A stretch of 64,000 nt of DNA from assembly GCF_001640805.2 (NCBI RefSeq), contig NC_066844.1, positions 7,782,053 to 7,846,052 on the forward strand, given 5' to 3'. This DNA is from Lates calcarifer (taxonomy: Eukaryota > Chordata > Actinopteri > Centropomidae). A program made the position numbers and the translations under genes. Below are positions 33,411-44,970 of this stretch, in pieces; position 1 is the stretch's first letter, and each line of letters starts with the position of its first letter. The notes below the pieces were generated by a model. That model searched no databases. It saw only the letters and a program-made list of their open reading frames with translations, and had not been told where the DNA came from.

Positions 33411-35059
33411 GGAGTGAAAACCCCCAGAGATTCTCTTCCTGAAAATCATTTAATTTTGTGCCACCTTGGCTACCTAAAAAATTTCAATTTATCCCAGATT
33501 TTTTTATGACTGCTGGTCTGAACAAAAGATGGTCTGAACAAAGGATTTCATTTCATCAATACGAATTTCCACAAGAAGTTTTTACTGTTTCAAGAGAAGA
33601 GGATGATTTGAACAACCGCATTTATTCAAGCGTTTTCTGCAGAGTTATTAAGTGGAATCTTACAGACCTGATGGGACATATTTGTCTTGCTTCAAAATAA
33701 CCAAAACTTTATCAGTTACACTTAGATGTTTATTTTCAAGAGAAACAAAGTTGGGATGGATGTGACCCTAAACTGAAATCATGGAACATTTGGAATATTT
33801 GACTCTAGGGTTGTAACTACTTATTGCCAAGAGTCCATTTTAAAGTTGCAATTTCAACAGCTTATGTGGCAGAGTTGACACTGTGTGTATCTTTGTGGGC
33901 ATCTGTGTCATTTCCTCCACTTTCTTACAACAACTGCAGTACGACGGTTTTGATTTGCATGAAATTTTTCTGGGTTCGTGTTGCGCACTATGAAATGTGT
34001 TTTCACCATCAACGTAGAGCCATTTGCGGGAACACTTTATCAACCAATTGTCGTGACAAGATTCCTCATCGATTCGTCCTGCTGCGCTAGAATTGTCCGT
34101 TTCATTGCCCACCACTTCTTAGCATAAAACTTAAGCATATACAAACTGGTTTTATGGTGCATTTTATGAACTGTCACAGTCAAAGCTGTTCTACGTTAGA
34201 ACAGATGACCGTGTGCCATTTATATTAGTTTTCACTACAATATGAAAGTCTGCGAGATGTCCTTTGAGAATAAATTTAGCCCACATGAATACAAATTGGT
34301 CAACATTGGGAAGTATTGATATAATTCGCCACTTGCTGAAACCTCTGGGCTCAGTGAACAACTTTATCTGAAACTGATTTTTCCTGGCCACTTCAGGAGA
34401 ATTTTGCAATTTCCAGAGCAACTTTCCTGCTGGAAAAACACAAAAAAGAAAAGGCCAGTGAAAACCCAGCAAGTGCGCATTTTTTTCCCACTTGTGCTGA
34501 GGAATTGTTCATCTGCATGAGGTGGCATCTATGTCAAGCAACAGCCTTGCCAAACCACAAGTGAAGAGAAATTGTGGGCTGGTTATGCAAGGCTTTCACA
34601 TCACTGCACTGGGGAAAACTGAACAGAAGTCTATCACATCACCAAATTTGCATGGTGGATTTGCACGTGCTTTTGTTGTTAAAACCCACGGCATCAGATA
34701 TAGACTGATGTCCCGCTGCTATCCCTTGTGCAGTAATTCAAGGCAAGCTCTCACATATGCAAAGGTCCAGGGCAGAGATAAAATGACTAATAACCTGCCA
34801 TGCAAATGAGCACAAGAAAATTGCAGTGGACATTAAAAATGTCAATACAATATTAGTATAAAAATGTTGTTTCGGGTAAATTTGCGACTTGAGTAGCGCT
34901 ATTTATTTCAAATTTGAGGGTTTGCTACATTTGCCACAGGATTTGAATTTGCATTGTCCGAGCTTTGATGTGATTTTCACCTGCAGCATTTGCCCCACTA
35001 AAACTCTTTGTCCTTCCAAGGAATTTGATCTCTTCTTTTAACTCACTGACATGTTTCAG
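33261..35059 (+). other. 5' intron of ncoa5
   Basis: Apart from the microsatellite I recognise no feature here. The open frames at about 33460-34810 show no family signature. Confidence 0.45.
33361..33407 (+). repeat. (GT)n microsatellite
   Basis: About 23 uninterrupted GT units, in the 5' intron of ncoa5. Confidence 0.97.
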
Positions 35060-35164
35060 GATCGTGGACGACAATTTAAAGGCGCTCGCTAGCAAACAAA
35101 ACCAAACTTTTTCAAGCGTTTGAGACATACGAAGAACAAAACCAGTAACCCGCCGGATCAAGTC

Positions 35165-38100
35165 ATGTCTCGCCGAAGAAGCCGCAGTACGTCACCAGGG
35201 CGTTATTCACGTTCCTGCAGCAGTAATGATCCCAAAGATTTGGAGAGAAGGATTTTTGTTGGGAATTTGCCAACCTCTGACATGGAAAAGAAGGATTTGG
35301 AAGACCTGTTCAGCCCATACGGGAAAATAGTCGGTCAGTAATCAACACAATATAAGCGATAAGTGGTCAATTTGCATTCATGAGAATTATTTGAATCAGA
35401 CAGGCTGTCCCTGGATGCCACAATTGTTGGAATGTTTTAGATGTGTAGTACCCTTAACTTAGTTATCATGAGCTAAGTATAAGCATGTAAAATTGTTCCT
35501 ATTTATAATTTTGTGGATAAATGGGTAGGTATCCAAACCATTTTTCAAACCAATCCTAAGTTTGTACCATTTTAAAATGTTCCTCTTCCAGGCGTATCCA
35601 TGTTTCGTGGGTTTGGATTTGTACAATTTGAACACGTTGAGGAAGCCGAAGCTGCAAAGGCGGCCCAAAAGGGTCGAATATATAAAGGTTATAAAATAGG
35701 TAAGCCTTAACTGCAGTAGGTGTGATTGTGTGGCTAAAACAGGATAGGCTTTTAATGGTGTACAGTGAGCAGCAAAACCAGGCTAATGAAAGACTTTAGT
35801 TTTTGGGGGAGTTTTCTTTGTAAGAAACCTTTGATTGGGCATAATGGCTTCAGTGTTGTTCCTGAAGTTAATCTTTTTTTGTAGATTTGGTGATCAAAAA
35901 TAGCAGCCAAGGAAAACATAGCAAATTTTAAAGTGACAATAGACAACTTTCTTATTTTAACTTATTATTGGTTGCACAATATATTGACACCATCTGCATT
36001 TAGATTAGTTCCCTATAAGTCTCACTTTCACTATGCCTGAATCTTTGCGGAAAAATAAAGGCTCGATATGCAGGCCAAAGGAAGTTCATCTGCCACTGTG
36101 CTATGAAAACTAAAATGGCCATTATTATTATTTTTTTTTAAACCAAAAGTCTAAATATGGAGGGAGCTCTAGAACTTGATAGCATTAGTTGGGGTTATTT
36201 CTACCAGCTCTGTAACAAGACCTCCCTACTTATGGAAACAACCAAAACAGATGATTCATTGTCCATTTTATCGTCTAAACATATTAACATTTTTCCTAAA
36301 ATGAGCAGTAGTGAAATGTGCTATATTCTTCGTTGACCATGGCACCAAGATTGATGCTAAGGTGTAAAGTTGTCTGTTGCCACTTTAAGGATTAACACTT
36401 TACCAGTGTTTTTCCCTAGGTAAATATTGTGCATGAAAGCCAAATATCTCCTTCATTCATATTCTTTAGAATAATAAAAATCCTTAAATAGTTAGTTCTT
36501 TAAAATGGCATTTTAAGTATGTTATATACTGCTTCCAGTAAATGCAATGCCCATGATGACGAATGTGGAGCCCTATGCTTCCCCACAGCTAACCTCATTA
36601 AAGTGTGAGGATGAAGTGTAGGTTGTATGATTTTTTTTTTTTTTTTTTTTTTAATCAACAACTTGCTGATTTTTCTACTAAAAGCTGTGTTTTGAAGACA
36701 TGTTAAATTATTGGCAAATGAAGCAAATAAACAAGTATATTATTAAATTCTGGCAAAGCCTGAATCTCAGAATTCTTTCATTTTATTTGCAACACTGTCT
36801 TGGAATTTTCTCCAACATGGATTTAAGGACGATCATTTTTGTAAATATTTGGACTTCAGGGACAAGTGGGGATAGTAAGGTAGGGAGGGGTCGGGAGGGG
36901 TCGGGAGGGGTAGGGCCTTTCACAATTGGAATAATGCAGCTGTCCTATGTATGTATACACTTTAATTTCCAATATGTGCTGCAAACAAATGTATGGTGGG
37001 TTTATGGAAAGTCAATAAAAATTGCTAAGCAGCATGGATTTAAATTTTGTCTTGTAAAGTGAGGATCTTGTGGTTTCTGAAGGCCAAATTTCAAGTTGAA
37101 AATCTAATTTACATGTTCAAGCTTTGCTGGTGTTTTGCTAATTTTGAAGGGGAGAAAAAAATTACTTCACTTCATCTTAAACTTAATTCAACCGATTTGC
37201 TAACTCGATTTGCTGCATTTTGACATCTTGTCCAGTTTGGATTTTCAAGCTTGGATATTGGAGCTCAGTTTCATTTGGATCATGGAAGCGTTTGACGCGA
37301 CTTCTCCATTCTGCGTGAAAACACATGAGCTGATTTACATATCACTGTTATGTTCAACGTTTGGATTGATTTATTTTCAGATGTAAATATGGCAGTGGAG
37401 AGACGGCAAGCTAAACCTCAATCCCAGCAGAGCCCTCCACGAAGGTAAAGTAATGCGAAATGGGTGTGAAGAACTACCATCGCCTCTGAGGTGCCGGTAA
37501 AAAAACAAAACCAAAAAAAACAAACAAAAACAAGCGTATTTAACTTTTCCTCAGCAGTCATTTCAACCAAGTCCGCTTGATGGAAGTTACCGTACCATTA
37601 GATGGGTTTGTGATGGTTTATGAGACAATATTTCATCCTAAATTTCAAATTTCCAAATGTGTTGAAATAAAGAAATGAGACATATAAATGTAATTTAAAG
37701 TGTCTTTGTCTCAAAGATTCTTGCCCTATGGCTTTTTAATGCTCATGTTTTTTGTGTGTGATTTTGTATTACTGTTCATCTTACAGCTGCAATATGTTAC
37801 TTTCCAGCAGAAGAAAATAACGTAATGCCAGTCCCACCCAGCCCTATAGTAATTAAGCAAGTTTATTTCCTACAACATGACATGGATGTGTACATTTAAC
37901 TAGGTGTGTGCATTTAAAACTACATTTAGTCTGAGGAATAAATCCTCTAGAACCAAGCAAATGCGTTGAAAAAACATTTTGATGTGGGCAAGCTACAGTG
38001 AAAATAAATGTGGAGGTTTTTTTGTGAACAATCTTAACAAATATTTGACCATGTTTGTATTTAGTCTGTTGTTTGGTGAGAAACTTTGCTTGACGCCTAA

Positions 38101-41100
38101 TAATAATAACACGCAGAGCTAATGTTGAAGGATTTGAACCTACATTGTCAACTTCCGTGTTTACTAGCTAGCAGCATGCTAGCTAAATGCTACCACCAAC
38201 AACTGTGGAGTAACCTAAAACCATCAGCAGGACTTTGTCGCCTGCATGTGTGCACGACATGCTAACAGAACGGGGACCCATTCTTTGAAAATTTCGGTCA
38301 ATAGTGCTAGTAGTGCTTAAAAATCAGTATATTATCAGTGTTGGCCTGTCATTGAGTCTCTTCGCTTTGTGTTAGCTTTGATACTTCCGTTTGGCGCCAT
38401 TGTAGCCAGCTCAGAGTTGGCCATGTTGACACGCTCCACCACCCCAGATGATTCAGTACTTGTCGCTAAACACTCCATATATCATGAAGAGATTTGGGTA
38501 TGGGATGGGGCAGGCACACACATTGAATCATATACCAGTGCAAATGATGTGTATGTTTTTTTTTTTATGTTTTTTTTTTGGTTTGTTTTTGTTAAACAGT
38601 TGAATTTTGTAGATTTAAACAATGCATGGTGATACACAATATTCATTGAGAATTTACGGTAACAGTCAGTTGGTACTTGGTACTTCTCTCAATTTGAGAC
38701 CTATTGTACCAAGAAATAAGTAAGTGTTGGAATGTTTTTGCTCAGTCTGAATAGTGTTAAAAAGAAAACCTTTTTCTCACCAGTCCTCTTTGACAACAGT
38801 GAAAAACTTAAGGGTAGAAGTGAAGAGAAATCATGAAATTTTGGGGAAACCTAGAAAAATAACAGTTCTTAACTTGGCTTCCACTTGGATACACCTTGGC
38901 CAGTTCATGTTTTTAGGAAGCCTCGTTATGAAAGTCACAGTTGAGTTGCCTATGACCTTATATAATGGAATGTCTCTTGCTGAAGAACAAAATGAAAATC
39001 AAATTGCAAATTGAGCTAAATGCTCAAAATAAACTACAAAATACTACTTAAAGGCTAAACAACCAAGGTACTTATGTATTTTTAGAGCTGGAGTGGTCAG
39101 TGAGCCTTAAATGGTAGACAAAATGATATTGTTGTGGGCACGGATCACTGGACATTTTAAAAAGACTGTCCTCGAAGGGACACTTAACCGGAATCACCTT
39201 CTGGATTGAGTTTGTGCTAGTTCCCTCTGCAAACACGGTAGTTGCTTTCTGTTGCTCTGCTTCAATAGTCCGAATAAATATATACATACTGCATAAATTA
39301 ACAGATTCATTTAATTAAATTTACAATACCAGCCTGTCCTCACTAGTTGAGGATAGAAATTCTTATTGTCCTCTAGTATTTCATAGGCAGCCTAAACTCA
39401 AACCATTCTTGCACTAACTGATAACATTTCTCTTAGGGCCCCGTATAGCAGTTATGGGGACAGCAAAGAGCCGCGGCCTCGGTCCCGTTCACCTGTTTAT
39501 GGGCGTGACAGCCGTGACAGTCGTGATGGACGTGAGCCTCGGGACAGCCGTGACGGGAGGGATTCGGGCAGGGAGCCCAGGCCGGGTGGCCACTCTCGTG
39601 ACCACGATTACCGCTACCGTAGCTCAGAGAGCAGAGACAAGGATGTGAGAGGTGACCCACGGGATCCTCCATACAGGTGACTACTCAGCAGACACTCAGC
39701 AGATAAGTTGGAAGTCCAGAGTTCAGTTGTTACATTTTTGACTGAACTTGAAATGTTTCCATACAGCAGAGATGACTATGACCGATACTACCGCAGTGGC
39801 AGTGGTGCAGAGGATTATTACCGGAGGAAGGAGGAACCCTACAGGGACCCTTACAGAGATCCCTGGAACGGACGCCGCGAGCCAGAGGGTTTGTATATTG
39901 TGCGGCAGTAGTCAGCTCGTTGTAAAATGTTAATCCAGGAAAGCTAGCTTTAAGAGATTTTTCAAGATGGTTTAGAATTGTTTTCAAATTCAGAAAAATA
40001 AACCAACATTAAACTTTCTAATCCCCCCCCCAAGCAGCAGATGATCGTGCTCGACCAGAAGAACGTCGGCGTAATGAATTGTATCGACAGTACTATGAAG
40101 AACTCCAGCGGCGCTATGACACTGACCGTCCTGTTGACTGCTCTGTGATCGTCGTCAACAAGGCACAAAAGTATGTCCACTCTCTGTTGTTAAAGGGGAA
40201 CACTGATCTTGGGCCAGAATATTTATACAGTACATTTACAATCAATACATGGCATGTTTTCATTTCATATCGCTCCTGTGTGTGTGTGTGTGTCTGCCTG
40301 CCTGCCTGTGTGTACTTCTGCTTTGAAAACAACTGTAGGGAGTATGCAGAGACGGTTGGGCGAAAGGTCCGTGACTTGGGTATGGTGGTGGACCTTATCT
40401 TCCTCAACACAGAAGTGTCCCTAACCCAGGCTCTGGAGGATGTGGGCAGAGCCCGCACTCCCTTTGCCATCATCATCACCCAGCAGCACCAGGTCCACCG
40501 GTCCTGCACTGTCAACATCTTGTTTGGCACACCACAAGGTAAAGTGACAATATGAACCTGTTGTCTGGAGTCGTTTTGATCACTCCGAAGTTAATCATCA
40601 CAGCAATTGAACAGTGTATAGTCTTCTGTTATTCTACGTGATGTTGTTTGTCTTTATTGCTGCAGAGCATCGAAACATGCCAATGCAGGATGCTATGATG
40701 CTCGTTGCCCACAATTATGACGCATACAAAGTGGAGAACCGTGAAAAAGAACGTGAGGAGATTGCAAGAAAGGCTGCTAAGATGGCAGATGACGTATTAC
40801 TCAGGGAGCCTGACAGAGAGAGCCACCCCATCTCTGTGCTCACCCCTATCACACTGCTGGCTGAAAACCGGTATGGCTTTAGCGTCTTCACACTTGTCCT
40901 AGAATGTTGTGTTACAGTTTCAGTAAGGCCTCTCACTGATGATTTTAAAAATCCTTCCCACTAGATTTGTAACCCCTGAGGAACTGGATAGTCTCATTGC
41001 ATACCTGAAGGATAAAAGAGCTCGGCTGGTACGGAGCACTGCAGACCCTCTCTCAGGTAAAAACTCTCTGAGATTTTTTTTAAGTTTGTTGTTAAAACAC

Positions 41101-42193
41101 TACACACATGCCAATATGTACGTTGAAAGAGGAATTGGTGGCTGTTACTAATACTCCTTTCCAGAGAACTTCCTAAAGCACACTGTGTAAAGTGATAGCT
41201 GACACAATCTGCTCTGTTGCAAAAACACATTCCAAAGTTGAGTTTAAGTGGCTATCTTCTATATTTAGTCTTTTTATTGCAAAATTCCCACAGTTTCCAC
41301 AGACACAGTTTCCTTGCTGAGCTGCATGAGATTTCAAACTAGAGACTGTACCTTTGGAATGCACTTAATTTGAATCCTCATTAGCTTCCACTCAACTTCA
41401 TGATGCATTTTTATACAGAATGAAGGCTGTTTTCTCATCTCTAACAGTGGAATTGTTTTTCTTGGGGGGGTCAGTATTGGTGAGGAGAAACAATTACAAG
41501 CAACCAAAATCTTGTAATACATGTGGGCATGTACATTGAAAAACGGCAGCTTTGTCTATTTAAAGCAGTATTGTTAGTCGTAGAGCAGAAAATTCTAACT
41601 GAATCTGTCACCCCACAGCTGCAGTCCATGTTCCAGCTCCAGCACCAGTGCACCACGACATTCAGTCCTCAGCTGTAGGACTGCCTCCTTCATCCCATTC
41701 TACTCACAACCCCCCACAGTCCAGCCACCTCGGCCTATCTGCTGGCCCAAGCGTCTCAGCTAACCCTAACCACCAGCAGGAGCTGCAGGCTAAAATCCTC
41801 AGTCTGTTCAACAGCGGCACTGGGGCGTCAGTAGGCGCCGGCGGCCTGTCCTCCGCTGCCCCCCAGTCGCAGGCATACGGCTCCCTTGGCCCATCCGTTC
41901 CTCAGAATCCACCCCGCCCAGCTATGCCTGGTGTTCCCACAGCTGCATCCCAGGGTTACGGCACCCCACAGGGCCGCATGGCAGCCGCACCAGGTGGTCA
42001 AAGACCCCCCAGCTCTACTTCTGGTATCAATTTTGACAACCCGAGTGTCCAGAAAGCTCTCGACACACTCATTCAGAGCGGACCGTCTCTTAACCACCTG
42101 GTGGGTGCTGGGGCCTCTCAGCAGCCACCCCAAAGACAAGCACCTGGCATGGGCCAGGTCCCGTCTATGTCCATGTATCCCCGACACTACTGA
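35165..42193 (+). CDS. ncoa5: Nuclear receptor coactivator 5 with N-terminal RRM (10 coding exons, about 635 aa)
   Basis: A nuclear coregulator with an anticodon-binding-like fold. Exons: 35165-35333, 35592-35699, 37381-37444, 39437-39676, 39767-39888, 40038-40170, 40339-40538, 40666-40870, 40965-41056, 41619-42193. All phases agree. Layout: RS-rich start; RRM with RNP2 RIFVGNL (about 29-35) and RNP1 RGFGFVQF (62-69); an Arg/Asp-rich stretch with GRDSRDSRDGREPRDSRDGR (about 120-190); a YRQYYEELQRRYDTDRPVDC segment; the anticodon-binding-like domain with VGRKVRDLGMVVDLIFLNTE and FAIIITQQHQVHRSCTVNI; the tail GINFDNPSVQKALDTLIQSG ending YPRHY. The last four parts match human NCOA5. The human protein, as I recall it, has no RRM. 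The position of the human LXXLL (LINLL) reads PITLL here. The acceptor before 40038 is a tandem AAG-CAG-CAG. Confidence 0.93.
36629..36652 (+). repeat. Poly(T) tract
   Basis: More than 20 T residues in ncoa5 intron 2. Confidence 0.9.
36879..36914 (+). repeat. G-rich short tandem repeat, potential G-quadruplex
   Basis: The decamer GGGAGGGGTC is tandemly repeated about three times on the sense strand of ncoa5 intron 2, giving at least six runs of three or more G within about 36 nt. Confidence 0.85.
37445..39436 (+). other. ncoa5 intron 3
   Basis: A 2 kb AT-rich intron. The open frame at about 38369-38632 ends in a T-rich tract and has no family match that I recognise. Confidence 0.5.
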
Positions 42194-42638
42194 CAGGATG
42201 TAGGAAATTACTTCTTCTAATGTGCGGTCCACCTTTCCTTAACACATCAGTTCTCTGTGAAGTGAATTTACCAGCTGTGTATAGATAGTCTGTAGGAATG
42301 TTTTTGTAAACGCTTTTAATTTTTGTTCTTTTTTTTTTTTTAATCTTTTTATTCTGGGCATTGTTCTCAGTTTGTTAAATTTGATGACTTGTCCAGACTA
42401 CTAAATGGTCTGTATTTTCAATTATTATTAACCAGAAGATTGATAGTCTTCTTACATGCAAGTTAAACAATGAAGATATGGTGCATGTGTGAAGTATATT
42501 TTGGTTCTTGATGGACACCTTCTTTTCCAACCATGATCTGTTGTTCGTTTTATAGTTTTTCCAGCATCTTTTAATTTGTAAGACTGTTTTCAATGTCAAA
42601 ACAAAGACATGATTAAAAACTCAAGACACAATTGCTGT

Positions 42639-42660
42639 AATAAAATGGTATCGGTTTATT
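42639..42660. terminator. Opposed poly(A) signals of ncoa5 (+) and slc12a5 (-)
   Basis: AATAAA on the + strand at 42639-42644 would end the ncoa5 transcript with a 3'UTR of about 0.45 kb. TTTATT at 42655-42660 reads AATAAA on the - strand and could end slc12a5. The two signals are 10 bp apart. Confidence 0.5.
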
Positions 42661-42882
42661 GCATTTTGTGCTGACAAATCTATAAAATGGAACGGGTATC
42701 GCCAGAAGCCATAGAGATATAAGCATTTGAAATGTAAGATAAAACTACTTTTTCTCTTTTTTTAATGTACCATGAAACACAATAGAGAATAATACATGTT
42801 TTTTTATTTTAGAATATTTAACTTACACTGACACAAAAAATAAACACCTCCACACTAACTGTACTTGATTTATTTACATGTA

Positions 42883-42925
42883 GCCCCCTCCCACCCTCGC
42901 CCACAACCACCCCCGCCCCCAGCAG
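42883..42925 (-). other. Potential G-quadruplex in the putative slc12a5 3'UTR
   Basis: The + strand reads CCCCCTCCCACCCTCGCCCA and then CCACCCCCGCCCCCAG. The slc12a5 strand therefore has at least six runs of three or more G within about 40 nt. Confidence 0.6.
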
Positions 42926-43300
42926 TTACAAGTGCACATGTACACACATACACACTCCCACAGAACTGAAAGGAACACACTACAGCTTTACCATAAGACT
43001 AGGTACAGTATCAAGGAAGAGTAATGAACTGTTCAGAATGGAAAAAAAAAATAAAAAATCCTTTTTTCATATTAGTGAAGTTTTGATACAGGTGTGCCTT
43101 TCTGTGTATGCCGTGTACATTATCTATATCTACATCCATTACATTTTTAAAGCATCCACACAAAAATGTTTCTCACAATTCCAGTGAATTAAAAACAAAC
43201 CTGGACAGTGACAAGGTTTCTCTTGGGAGGGGGAGGAACTGTTTTTTAAATGAACTACTGGATTTGGATTTTCAAAAGCCATAAACTGTTAAAGGAAATG

Positions 43301-43686
43301 ACATTTTGGGAAATACATTTCTAAGAGTTAAATGCGTAAGTTAAATGTGAAACTCTCATCAATAAATCTGAATAATTTATGTTTATTTAAGCCCTACAAA
43401 AACCTTAAACATAAAAATTATAAATCGCTGTGCTGTGAGGAGTCCATGTACTGGACTATTTCTTGGTCAGGACCAGTAAGTTCTGGAACCTCCACTGGTT
43501 GCCTGGCAACGACTACCAGCCAAGATACAGTCCACTAAACAGCATCGTGTCATTTTTACATTAGGTTTTGGACAAATTAAACAAACCAGATTAAAATTTG
43601 TTCATTATGATGCCGATCAGTGAATTTAGCAAACTAGCTACTTCCCCTTGTTTCCAAGCAAATAAGCATAATATTTCCCAAAATGT
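43301..43686. mobile_element. Foldback MITE, copy with clear terminal inverted repeats
   Basis: The left end ACATTTTGGGAAATA (43301-43315) is the exact reverse complement of the right end at 43672-43686. The right interior has CTAGCTACTTCCCCTTGTTT, also found in the 50930-51399 copy. The centre appears to carry an unrelated insertion-like segment (about 43430-43530). Confidence 0.75.
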
Positions 43687-44707
43687 TGAAATTTACCTTT
43701 AAAGGTTGTCTGGATGCCTCCATAAAAAACCCCATTTTGGTGACTGTAAATTTTTATATTCAGCATACATTTATTGAACCATAGTTGGTGACTGAAAAGA
43801 GGATAATCTTAAGTTTTGCAGTGCCTTTTCATGCAAGTCCCCGCAAACTGTGGATTTGCAAGAGTCTCTTCTAAATACTTTGGCACTTCCAATTAGTTTT
43901 ATCATTTTAAATAAATATATATTTTTTATCTATTAACTGATAATTGCTACAAATTTTTGTAAGAAGGTAAACAGTATTTACTTGTTTGTCTAATTCACCG
44001 GAGCACGCATTTTCACACTATCATTTAACTGAAATATACTTTGGTTATCAGTTTATCTGTAGATAATATTTGACACAATGAGAGGACCTTGTCAACAAAT
44101 CTACCATAAAAAATAGAGTCTTGTACTATAATAATATTCATCTTGGATACAATGATTGGCCAGTCTTAAGGAAAAAGAGAAAAACAAATATTACTACTAG
44201 AAAGAAAAGTTTGCAACTAATATGAACAAAATACTTTTATACCACAAACACCCAATATATTTTCAATACACCTTGTTCAGGGTAATTGCATGCATGCACT
44301 GAGTTACACAACATAACTGGGACAGGGCTCTGCTTGCACTGCATGGATAGCCACTTGGAGATTTTCTCATCTGACTCCCAGAGAGATAGACTGTTAAATG
44401 TAAATGCAGCTGCTGTTTAACCCCCAGCATCAGGCACCTCTGTCTGACACTTCCGCAAGGATACAGGCAGGTCCTCACGATCTTATCTAAGCCACAGACG
44501 GTGTGCCCTCTATGCAATAATCTGGGATTTGTTTTGTATTTCCTCTGTTGGTGTCTTAAAGGACAGCCTCCTCAACCCAGTAACAGATGTGTTTCAGAGC
44601 CCTTAATATCCATTTAAGGATGGAGACTGAGTAATGATCACCGGCAAAGTTTTGTCTCATGCTACAGTTGTGCAGGCGAAGGATCTGATCTAAATCACGG
44701 ATCAGCT

Positions 44708-44970
44708 AGGGGGAGGGGGGAAGAGGGGACGTGCTGGTTTCTCTGAGTCGACTATCCCGTGATGTCCAAGCGGAGCCAGTGCCAGAATTGGAAGCGCGAG
44801 TTTTATATTCTTTGATCATTTTTCAGAATTATACTGCAATCACATTTAAAATACAGAGCTGGGGTGGATTTAGTGGCTGGGATGGGGGAGGCCAGGGCAA
44901 ATTGTGGGACAGATGGGGCGAGGAGGGGAGGGTGAGTGGGGTGGGGTAGGGGGTTTTGGAGGAGGGATTC
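44708..44970 (+). repeat. G-rich low-complexity stretch
   Basis: Repeated GGGG and GGGAGG runs on the + strand, so C-rich in the putative slc12a5 transcript. The open frame at about 44731-44949 is a product of this bias. Confidence 0.6.

Noticed and set aside
34187..34203. Palindrome TGTTCTACGTTAGAACA resembling a steroid response element
   Set aside because: The half-sites are in the everted order and five bases apart, whereas a glucocorticoid element needs AGAACA-3-TGTTCT. A chance palindrome in an intron is more likely.
35165..37444. Separate RALY/hnRNPC-like gene upstream of ncoa5
   Set aside because: The RRM exons continue in phase into the NCOA5 exons with good splice sites, and there is no stop codon or poly(A) signal between them.
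38369..38632. Open frame in ncoa5 intron 3
   Set aside because: No family signature. It ends in a T-rich tract, and no splice sites connect it to neighbouring exons.
41828..42232. Long antisense open frame opposite the last ncoa5 exon
   Set aside because: It is a shadow of the GC-rich coding exon on the + strand, with no start context or splice partners.
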